DNA of 32,570 bases, taken from assembly GCF_001039355.2 (NCBI RefSeq), contig NW_019773662.1, positions 2,816-35,385 on the forward strand, written 5' to 3'. This DNA is from Lingula anatina. Taxonomy: Eukaryota > Brachiopoda > Lingulata > Lingulida > Lingulidae. Below are positions 23,101-28,541 of the stretch, in pieces (the first letter of the stretch is position 1; the number at the start of each line of letters is the position of its first letter). The position numbers were made by a program, and so were the translations under genes. Below the pieces are notes generated by a model. It saw only the letters and a program-made list of their open reading frames with translations. It had not been told where the DNA came from and made no database searches.

Positions 23101-26100
23101 GTTCCCTCTGTTGCTTCTGCATTTAGACAATAGGTGATGTCTACGGTAATGTCCAAGAAGGAGACTTGCCAACTCTTCATCGATTACTTAGATTAATGAA
23201 GTGTATTTAGTTGTATTCCTGTCATGTATTTTGCTCATATTCAGAAAAAGCATGGTTCAGAGCCTCCCCAAAAAGTCCTGGCAAGTCAGAGCATGGCTCA
23301 GCACCTTCCCTTACAACATCAGACATCTACAGATGAAGTAGAACAGCCATCAGAACAGTTGGTGCAGGTGCAGGAGAGGTATTTGTTCAGTTTTAGGCAG
23401 AACATGATATTCCAGTTGAAATGCACAGACTGATCTGTAAAACAATGAGGTCCAGTAGGACTACTATTCCCAAATAATGGTAGTCCTGTGGACTGTTTCA
23501 CCAGCATTACTATCTTGAGTTTAATATATTTTTGTATACCATTTTCATCACAAGTGCCTTAAAAATATTAGGAATTTTCAGTTGAATATATCTTGCTAGC
23601 TTGTAAGGCTGATTCAACACTGTGAGTGTGAATTTTTCATTTTTCACATATTGGCATTTTCAAGGTGTGAATTAAATTTCCCATAGGTTAAGCCCTGTGA
23701 CAGATAATGTATCTGGTTTCGTAGTTAACTGGAATTTTATCTAATTTAACCGGAGTCTTAACTATGTTATAATGTTTAAAACAACCCTTTTTTGTAAGAG
23801 AAATATGTCCATGTATGTTACAAACTTAATTTAATTGATGTAAACAAATGAATTCTATTTGAAATGCAAGGTGATATTAGTTTGAAGTGTCCAACATACA
23901 GTGCATGTCCAAAATAGATCCCACATGTAAGACTTGAATTTTAAGTTAAGTGAAAAGAAAAGATATAAGGGATAAAAAACTCAGTTGTGCAGTGTACCAC
24001 TTCAGAGAGGTAGACAAATCCCTTTATATGATATTTTAAGTGAGATTACATGCATGAGATACAAAAAGAGGCTTAATTTCTGCATGATTATTCCCACAAA
24101 TCTCTGAACATGTTCAAATGAAGATGTAAGCTTCAGGAATACATATTTTCTGACTCTTGGTAATTACGATACATGTTATAAATTGGGCAGTGTTTGGGAT
24201 TATAATCAGAACAGTATTATCAGTAAATCCTTGGAGATGAAGATAACAAACTGGTGGTAGTCTGGAGTTACTCTTCATGGACCATTTTGCATAGATTTGA
24301 AAGAACTTTAGCAAAACTGCAAGATAGATTATTTTTCCTTTATAAGACAAAAAGTTCATGGGACAGGTATTATCTGTACATTTTTTCTATTTCATTATTC
24401 TTCTAGCCATTTGAAGTTGGTTGGTCTCAGCTTGACATTTTTGCGTCACTTTACTCCAGATCTTTGCGAGGCTATGCTGGACCAGGTAGGTGTGGGAAGT
24501 GATTCTAGATTTTACCACTGAGCTAAAATTTCTAGCACTCTATCGTTCTTTTATTTTCACACAAAAAGTACAGCAGCTGCTGCTGTTGGTTAAGTTAAAA
24601 TTGATAGATCTTTTTTTTTTTTTTTTTTTTGCTCTATGAGCAATTTTGTTTCTCCAATTTCATCTGTAAGCTATATTTGGCCTTGTACTGTATCATGAAA
24701 GTGCATAACAGGGTTCATTACAGGGTGGTCATCTTCAAAAACCATAGTGTCACCCCATGTTTTTATTTGTTCTTTGTCCTCAGAGCTTGGATGTGAATGA
24801 CAGCTCTCCATTGCTAGACCTGGGATTTAACACACCATCCACAGAGAAAGAGGGACCTGTCAACTTCGGGACATACCTTGCTTGTATCAATTCCTGTGTA
24901 CGGATGCTCAGCAGGGTAAGTACAGATATGCATATGCATTACTCTGCAAAACTGACACTGTGAAACTGATAAATTTGTTGAAGGTACATGTACTTTTATT
25001 TTAATACACACATACTGTAAGCTAATGGTTTTAGTTGTGTTGATTTTTATCAGTTTTTGTTCTAAACCTGTGTTTTTGTGTGCTAAATGTTATCATGTTT
25101 CATGTAAGATTTATTTATCTATTTTTTTTAGAGTGAGATGAGAGCTGCTTCCCCAAACCGTACTCCATTTCCAGCAGTCTCAGTGTCAAGGTATGTGCAT
25201 TTTAAGTGTGGAAGTTATCAAATATATTAATATGCTAATATTTGGGTAGTTTTTCCTATAAACATCTTTGCACATAATTTAAGACACATTTACCCAGCAC
25301 GGATATCCTATAAATCTATTGTATTGTGTATTGTGTTAACAATTCCTACATGTATAAACTAGTATTTAGGCTAGTATTTGATGAACACTGGTAAATAATA
25401 TGTATTCATGTCACAATTTCAGACACATTTTATTATTTGTCCTGGAAAACACACTTTATTTCTTGCTGTCTCAAACCATGCGCTACCTGAGAGACCCAAA
25501 GCTCCATCAACGTGAGAAGCAGTATTTGAAAAGGGAGCTTGCAGCAGAACTGGTCAGTCTGATACATTCATTAAACACATTCTCATTAAGCTACACTATG
25601 TTCATACATTACATAAAGCCAAGAGATGAAATGTGAATTTGTAAGGATGTTTGATAATTGGGAAAAAATGGTCATGATGGACAGTATGGAGGCAGCACAT
25701 GTATAGACAATAAACAAAAAATACAAAGAAACAGAATGATATTCAGGCAAGCTAAATGTTTAAAGTTCTAAAAAAGCTCAAACATTTCAGCAATTTTCAC
25801 TTCAAAATTTAAAGCAGGTTATTTTCAACTAAAAAATAATCAGTTTCATCTGTCATGGGGGAAGGCAGGTAGAATTATCCTAAAATTAATCTATATGAAA
25901 AAAAAATAAGCCTGGAAAATTTTGATCCTAATAGATTTTAACCAAATGACTGAATCATTCAACATTAGTACTTATATTTGCACATACATGTCCTTGGGAA
26001 GTTTCTTTCTTACAAATTGAAATGTAACATTCCAGTTTTGCATCAAAAGTTTAGTTACATTTTAAGCAAGCATGGATTCCCAACTCTAGTACCTAATATG

Positions 26101-26489
26101 ACTAAAATAAAGTTGATATGCAAAGTCATAAACCAAATTAGTCCCTTGTTCAGCCCAAACATAGATGTACATGTTGCTTTTAAACTGCACCTTCTTCACA
26201 TTTCCTATTAAAAAAAAACTAAAGTTATAAAGTTGTTTATATATGTAAGTCTTGTTAATATGTGGCAGATATTCACTTCACTCAACTAGCGGTTTCTTTT
26301 CTTTTTCAGAATTCTTTTCTGCAGGGACTTCAGCGTTACCTCCGCAGAGGGGCACCTCAGTCACCAGGAGGCAGCACTATGGCTAGTCCACAGGTCGGCA
26401 AGACAAGCTCTTATGCTGCAATTGTTATGACTCAAGAGTTCCCATTTTACAAACTGGTTTCAGATTTTATAAAGCATATATTAAGATAG
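11015..26489 (+). CDS. NUP188: NUP188 nucleoporin, C-terminal 21 coding exons (gene-level entry, introns included)
   Basis: NUP188 is a large alpha-helical scaffold protein of the nuclear pore inner ring, where it binds NUP93 (Nic96 in yeast); this is family knowledge. In the sequence, 21 exons join in phase from 11015 to a TAG at 26487-26489 and give about 729 residues, against roughly 1,750 for the whole vertebrate protein, so the N-terminal part lies left of the window. Strong marks are RHFTPDLCEAMLDQ in exon 17, NFGTYLACINSCVRMLSR in exon 18, TMRYLRDPKLHQREK in exon 20, RYLRRGAPQSP in exon 21, and ALDFLGVHQQQ in exon 13. All recall the vertebrate NUP188 tail in the same order. The last exon ends in a helical FIKHILR, like the vertebrate terminus. 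Exon order, phases and family order agree, so the identity is firm; individual 5' exons (1-2) are less certain. Exon 5 carries a tandem triplication. Confidence 0.95.
11522..11585 (+). CDS. NUP188: NUP188 exon 2
   Basis: Acceptor TATTTTCAG; one base completes the split serine. Encodes PLFWGSLCAPVLRDIPVQQE and ends GAG GAG before the donor GTGAGG, in phase 0. The FW..L..P pattern matches the corresponding NUP188 region as recalled. Confidence 0.75.
11817..11893 (+). CDS. NUP188: NUP188 exon 3
   Basis: Acceptor TTTTTTCCATAG. Encodes SSWSDEMKTVANVLRVIAME then LYTVH, with donor GTAATA, leaving phase 2. The I..LE.Y pattern corresponds to the vertebrate segment that precedes a short loop and the WSGY motif. 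Confidence 0.85.
11894..12376 (+). other. NUP188: NUP188 intron, nothing else seen
   Basis: AT-rich GT-AG intron between exons 3 and 4. No repeat or RNA gene recognised. Confidence 0.6.
12377..12452 (+). CDS. NUP188: NUP188 exon 4
   Basis: Acceptor CTTTCCTATAG. Encodes an N completed from the previous exon, then TKIEKDLQIQLDVFSKNKKL and LRWSE. It aligns by eye with the vertebrate stretch ending in a WSG motif. Donor GTAACT, phase 0. Confidence 0.85.
12781..12804. repeat. Perfect 24-bp palindrome
   Basis: AAACCTCCGCTT is followed directly by its reverse complement. It can form a 12-bp hairpin or cruciform. No function is evident; it lies in a CpG-containing stretch. Confidence 0.9.
12913..13032 (+). 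pseudogene. Possible first exon or fragment of an unknown gene, cut by an N
   Basis: An ATG in a fair context opens MEQEAELVETPSKKGRKITK, followed by a very basic stretch to MRVKR. Composition is like a nuclear-localised N terminus. Just upstream is CpG-rich DNA with ATCGCGAGATTCTCG, which resembles CGCG-box promoter elements. The frame runs into an N and then a microsatellite. The family is not recognised; coding is unproven. Confidence 0.25.
13265..13399 (-). pseudogene. Short protein-like open stretch, possible transposon remnant
   Basis: On the minus strand 45 codons between two stops read VVHFAPEVYSSVNQEEYRRF and LLNVVIYQYLQTNLTPYSRR, with amphipathic, protein-like composition. No start or convincing splice sites were found, and I do not recognise the family. 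It may be a relic of an inserted element. Confidence 0.25.
13906..14021. repeat. Hairpin of the same type as 2226-2381
   Basis: 13906-13929 pairs with 13998-14021 (24 bp, 2 mismatches). The core (CCAATATTTC on the left; TGATGAAG and then GAAATATCGGAGGTAA on the right) matches the core of the hairpin at 2226-2381 (CCAATATTTCTGATGATG, then GAAATATTGGAGGTAA). Confidence 0.75.
14585..14704 (+). CDS. NUP188: NUP188 exon 5 (base form, first of three donors)
   Basis: Acceptor ATAACAG at 14584. An upstream ATAACAG (14563) would add 21 bases containing an in-frame TAA, so the second is chosen. Forty codons begin YIRRLLRKP and end NMVLGVAGSYK before the donor GTACGT. The last part of the exon and its donor are repeated twice downstream in exact 87-bp steps (separate entry), so longer in-frame forms are possible. 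Confidence 0.85.
14644..14885 (+). repeat. NUP188: 87-bp tandem triplication of the exon 5 3' part with its splice donor
   Basis: The word CCCCATCATA starts at 14644, 14731 and 14818, so the unit is exactly 87 bp (29 codons). Each unit carries the coding segment QLLTAWNMVLGVAGS (copy 2: KLLTARNMVLGVAGS) and then its own donor: AAG|GTACGT, AAG|GTATGT and AAG|GTACAT, after 14704, 14791 and 14878. The frame is open through all three copies. Copy 3 degenerates just past its donor. Using donor 2 or 3 would lengthen the protein by 29 or 58 residues without a frame change. Copies 2 and 3 have no good upstream pyrimidine tract and are not obvious independent exons. Confidence 0.93.
14886..15714 (+). 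other. NUP188: NUP188 intron, nothing else seen
   Basis: Between exons 5 and 6. AT-rich, with no recognised repeat or RNA gene. Confidence 0.55.
15715..15789 (+). CDS. NUP188: NUP188 exon 6
   Basis: Acceptor CTCATTTCAG; 25 codons REVLGLTVEAKSTILSDLLT to ELQAQ; donor GTAGGG. Phase 0 on both sides. It fits a NUP188 helix in order but is short and weakly conserved. Confidence 0.82.
15790..16417 (+). other. NUP188: NUP188 intron with a probable dispersed repeat
   Basis: About 16055-16245 contains GGGGGTTCGAAAGAACCACC and flanking GGCCTG-type ends. It resembles GGTTCGAA-bearing dispersed repeats of marine invertebrates and is partly open on the minus strand. The family is unassigned. Confidence 0.45.
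16418..16503 (+). CDS. NUP188: NUP188 exon 7
   Basis: Acceptor TTCTGTTTCAG. Encodes LADVTDTHQVKVCSILSATS then MTLLHTWA, ending in phase 2 at donor GTAAGA. The L.....W pattern matches the vertebrate helix ending in LLRQW. Confidence 0.82.
16504..17620 (+). other. NUP188: NUP188 intron with a local tandem duplication
   Basis: 17459-17580 contains a 69-bp-offset duplication (ACTTTGTCATTCA at 17461 and 17530, each followed by AAGCCATGGACAGATAGAG). No exon seen elsewhere. Confidence 0.65.
17621..17709 (+). CDS. NUP188: NUP188 exon 8
   Basis: Acceptor CTTGTGCCAG. One base completes a glycine, followed by SEVLLPSIQLGLLGALTLAT and QQIKLTAKQ; strong donor GTAAGT, phase 1. Confidence 0.82.
18030..18151 (+). 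CDS. NUP188: NUP188 exon 9
   Basis: Acceptor TTCCATACAG. Two bases complete an aspartate, then VLSLKSLCPVVCTLLQKVTY and on to DVELLLK; donor GTATAA. The vertebrate counterpart has a longer acidic, phospho-rich loop here, which this protein lacks. Confidence 0.82.
18152..18815 (+). other. NUP188: NUP188 intron, nothing else seen
   Basis: Between exons 9 and 10. Contains a short C-rich, self-similar stretch (about 18530-18580) but no recognised element. Confidence 0.5.
18816..18947 (+). CDS. NUP188: NUP188 exon 10
   Basis: Acceptor TGTTCCCAG; 44 codons starting ILTVCVTLLDELIQSIEDPA and ending VLPVLLSSVQTYIQ; donor GTAAGA. The order of L..EL, D..W and LP.LL matches the vertebrate segment. Confidence 0.88.
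19950..20105. repeat. Cluster of CCTATAGG-type self-complementary repeats
   Basis: TTCCTATAGGA, GATCCTATAGGAA, TTCTATAGGA and decayed variants occur one after another. They are short palindromes and probably a degenerate microsatellite. Confidence 0.7.
20358..20493 (+). repeat. GCAAATTTGCTGCAAAC tandem repeat, three degenerate copies
   Basis: Copies start at 20383, 20431 and 20465 and share the following CTCACAAGA-like tail. Each contains the palindromic GCAAATTTGC or a one-base variant. Confidence 0.8.
20598..20670 (+). repeat. Sequence duplicated across an N, with poly-C
   Basis: ATGTGAGATGGGTTGTGACT and a C run occur at 20598-20628 and again from 20630. The N at 20629 sits between them, as expected for an unmerged join at a homopolymer. 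Confidence 0.9.
20793..20861 (+). CDS. NUP188: NUP188 exon 11
   Basis: Acceptor TAATTTTTCAG; 23 codons ARQGLQYIQAVLLLFLSLAK then YQQ; donor GTAACA. A hydrophobic helix corresponding to the vertebrate LLLTLAR.QQ segment. Confidence 0.9.
21022..21135 (+). CDS. NUP188: NUP188 exon 12
   Basis: Acceptor CACTGTTTCAG; 38 codons starting SAEALALNGLAQHTCLAVSE and ending VACRNQ; donor GTATAC. Phase 0 on both sides. Confidence 0.88.
21136..21503 (+). other. NUP188: NUP188 intron, nothing else seen
   Basis: AT-rich intron between exons 12 and 13. Confidence 0.6.
21504..21638 (+). CDS. NUP188: NUP188 exon 13
   Basis: Acceptor ATTTTTTAG; 45 codons including YLLSVELYSAMLSTLKYTFL and ALDFLGVHQQQMEW. The last motif is one of the clearest NUP188 signatures in the window. 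Donor GTAAGA. Confidence 0.95.
21639..22459 (+). other. NUP188: NUP188 intron, nothing else seen
   Basis: AT-rich intron between exons 13 and 14, with a short C-rich patch near 22240-22270. Confidence 0.6.
22460..22597 (+). CDS. NUP188: NUP188 exon 14
   Basis: Acceptor TATTGTTTCAG; 46 codons starting CLSNVGTSLDPDDQKAAEV and ending WRMQLPQLLGTML; donor GTAAGA. The W...LPQL pattern is shared with vertebrate NUP188. Confidence 0.93.
22780..22854 (+). CDS. NUP188: NUP188 exon 15
   Basis: Acceptor CTTCTGTTCCAG; 25 codons SSICFVSHSCISLLIRPQLL then KYLLE; donor GTATGT. Corresponds to the vertebrate C..C.SLL...K.L.YL segment. Confidence 0.88.
22855..23244 (+). other. NUP188: NUP188 intron, nothing else seen
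   Basis: Between exons 15 and 16. The AG at about 23126 does not open a phase-compatible conserved frame. Confidence 0.55.
23245..23378 (+). CDS. NUP188: NUP188 exon 16 (polar linker)
   Basis: Acceptor CATATTCAG. Encodes a glutamine-rich, poorly conserved linker (KKHGSEPPQKVLASQSMAQH and onward to VQVQE) and ends in phase 2 at donor GTATTT. Vertebrate NUP188 has a comparable low-complexity linker at this point, so low conservation is expected. Confidence 0.83.
23379..24406 (+). other. NUP188: NUP188 intron, nothing else seen
   Basis: Between exons 16 and 17. AT-rich; no repeat or RNA gene recognised. Confidence 0.55.
24407..24485 (+). CDS. NUP188: NUP188 exon 17
   Basis: Acceptor TATTCTTCTAG. 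The split serine is followed by HLKLVGLSLTFLRHFTPDLC then EAMLDQ; donor GTAGGT. LRHFTPD followed by a C and LDQ is nearly identical to the vertebrate protein. Confidence 0.96.
24784..24915 (+). CDS. NUP188: NUP188 exon 18
   Basis: Acceptor TTTGTCCTCAG; 44 codons SLDVNDSSPLLDLGFNTPST and on to NFGTYLACINSCVRMLSR; donor GTAAGT. The FGT.LA..N...ML pattern is shared with vertebrate NUP188. Confidence 0.95.
25132..25190 (+). CDS. NUP188: NUP188 exon 19
   Basis: Acceptor TATTTTTTTTAG; short polar exon SEMRAASPNRTPFPAVSVS plus two bases of an arginine codon; donor GTATGT, phase 2. It bridges two strongly conserved exons with correct phase. Confidence 0.85.
25423..25552 (+). CDS. NUP188: NUP188 exon 20
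   Basis: Acceptor CAATTTCAG. Encodes HILLFVLENTLYFLLSQTMR, then YLRDPKLHQREKQYLKREL and AAEL. The ENTLYFLLSQ.MRYLRDP block is the strongest family signature. Donor GTCAGT. Confidence 0.97.
25553..26309 (+). other. NUP188: NUP188 intron, nothing else seen
   Basis: Between exons 20 and 21. AT-rich; open frames here are chance. Confidence 0.55.
26310..26489 (+). CDS. NUP188: NUP188 terminal coding exon 21
   Basis: Acceptor TTCTTTTTCAG. Encodes NSFLQGLQRYLRRGAPQSPG, a short serine-rich linker, and a final helix VSDFIKHILR before the TAG at 26487-26489. The RY.RRGAP.SP motif and the closing helix match the vertebrate C terminus. A GT inside the exon (after SPQ) is not used, because the frame continues into the conserved end. 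Confidence 0.96.
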   Translation, partial: NSFLQGLQRYLRRGAPQSPGGSTMASPQVGKTSSYAAIVMTQEFPFYKLVSDFIKHILR

Positions 26490-26945
26490 AAATCTCTTCA
26501 GACTTCTGAAGGTGATAATGAAGTCACTTTAATTTGATGAGACAGTAATGAACTGGGATGAAGGCGATTCATGTAAATCACAAGATGTTTATTTACCAGA
26601 AGTGAAATATTGTACCTTATGAACATGATATCATCAGCCAGATATGTAGCTCAGCTGGAAATTACTTTTAGAATATGTTAAAATGTTTCCAATTGTCACA
26701 ATTAAGAAAGTCATTCATTATATCAAAGACATTTGGTTGTAGAAACAGCAAGCAGAGATACAAGGATTGGACATTCCCTAGCAAACATTACTTTAATTCT
26801 GAATGTATGTACAGTCACTGTTTATGTCATTATCAATTATGCATTTCTCTACTTATAGCTAAACCATTCTCCCCAGGGTTTAATATCTGAATTTAATTTT
26901 CATTTCGAAGTTGAATAAATATAGTCTGATAGTTCTGGAAGTAAT
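26490..26945 (+). promoter_or_regulatory. NUP188: NUP188 3' UTR with probable polyadenylation signal
   Basis: No exon follows the TAG. The first canonical AATAAA downstream is at 26914-26919, so transcript cleavage is expected about 10-30 bases later. The end given here is an estimate. Confidence 0.6.
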
Positions 26946-27349
26946 CCAACTGATTACTCTACCAGTATATATGTAATGCAGTGTTAATATCAAATTTCAG
27001 AGCTTTTCAAATGAAAAAAAAAGTGAGAAGGAAATAAAAAAATCTTGATTAAAAACATGTTTATAAATATTTGTATATATACACACATAGAAGTCTTAAA
27101 AGAAACTTACCTGCACATGTTTATAAATACATAAACATGTAGTTAAAAGAACAGCACATTTTTACAAATTTGCACAACTGTTGAATAGGCTCACTTATTT
27201 CACAACATGTGGCCAAAAACTACCTGTAAGACATTTGATTGTATATTTTCAATTTAAAGACTTCTTAGTTGTTTTTCCAAATATAGTGTCATCACTTACT
27301 TCAATGGTTTGGGTTTACATGAGATGCTAGTTGCTGTCAGCCAATTTAA

Positions 27350-27686
27350 AGGGATAATAACTCTTCGTATGAGATCTATATTTCACAATTAAAACATTGT
27401 GAATAACTCATAGAAATATAATATATTCTGTTTTACCACAAAAACGGCAGTTATAGCTATTTTTTCTGATATCTGAGCTTGTCTTTAGACCACGTGACCT
27501 CCATTGATGGCTATACTCTGTTAAAATCTCTAAGAGATTTTAACAAAAAACCAAACTTTTTAGAAAAAAACAAGGGACTAACTTTGAATGTAAAAATGGA
27601 TTCATTAACCATTGGTAAGTATGGGAAAATTGTTGTTTACTCCAGGAAAATTCATTTTTTGGCCAAAACGAAGAGTTATTATCCCT
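27350..27686. mobile_element. TTAA-flanked MITE with 19-bp perfect terminal inverted repeats
   Basis: The ends AGGGATAATAACTCTTCGT (27350-27368) and ACGAAGAGTTATTATCCCT (27668-27686) are perfect inverted repeats. Both are bordered by TTAA (27346-27349 and 27687-27690). TTAA target duplication is typical of piggyBac-type transposases (family knowledge), so this is probably a non-autonomous element moved in trans. An internal 25-bp palindrome (27520-27544) is also present. The 88-codon open frame at 27479 lies mostly inside and is not a gene. Confidence 0.9.
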
Positions 27687-27690
27687 TTAA

Positions 27691-28365
27691 GTTTGACAGA
27701 AAAAGTGTCTCTCAGAGACTACATTCAAAATCCTCCTACTTTTGACATCCAAAATTAATTTTCACATTCTTTTAAAAGTTGAATAAATAAAATTTGGTAG
27801 TCTGAATTTTCTAAAAGTACACTGAACCCATTAGTTAGGCATACACATAGTTCACTTAAAAGCTAATGCCATTAATTCTTTAAAATGTAATAGGGGACAC
27901 ACAGGGGACTACATTGTGGGGATTACAGAATTTCACTTCAACACTATTTAAATGGAAAAAAATGAAATTTATGACGAATCTTCATAAAATTGCAGTCATT
28001 AAACCTGGATTCAAAATCAGCACAGACTTCACATCTTGAATCATTTAAGCCTATCTTATCTGAAGCATGTGATTTAAGATGAAAAAAAGGAAATTTATCC
28101 ATTTGACTAGTAAAAAATACAGTATGTCTGAACACATTCCAATTTCTACACCTTCCATCCCATCTACCATAATGCAATTTGTTTTTCTTTTCTTTTCAAA
28201 TATTATTCTAAAGCATTCTCTTTCATTATCTGCATTTTTTACCAAAGCTGATTACAAATACTGATAATTAACTTTTTTTCATATTGTAAAGTTTGAGTTC
28301 ATGGCTTGCAACAGAAAGATGCAGAGGTCATTCCTCCTTAGAATGCCTTAATGCAAAAACACCCA
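27691..28365. other. Interval between convergent genes, including the EEFSEC 3' UTR
   Basis: No conserved frame seen. I did not find a clear AATAAA on the minus strand for EEFSEC, so its 3' end is not placed. Confidence 0.5.
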
Positions 28366-28541
28366 TCAATCAATTTGAATCATTTCCTTTTTTGGGTCAT
28401 ATATATAACGCTTGAATATAAGGTAAATTTTTACTGGTTCTTTTCCACCATCTGATTCCTGACTTGTTTCTTCTGCAGCAGCCTTTCCTTTCTTTTTACT
28501 ACTTGCAGACAATTTTTGTTTCGTACCTTGAAGCAGACCAT
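28366..28541 (-). CDS. EEFSEC: EEFSEC terminal coding exon
   Basis: Minus strand: acceptor TTTGTTTCAG. Two bases complete an asparagine, then GLLQGTKQKLSASSKKKGKA, an acidic linker, and KIYLIFKRYIYDPKKEMIQI before D and TGA (28366-28368). The basic linker and the final F-K-R-Y beta strand match the recalled vertebrate tail. Confidence 0.96.

Noticed and set aside
27479-27745. 88-codon gene
   Set aside because: It lies mostly in the TTAA MITE and runs through its right end.
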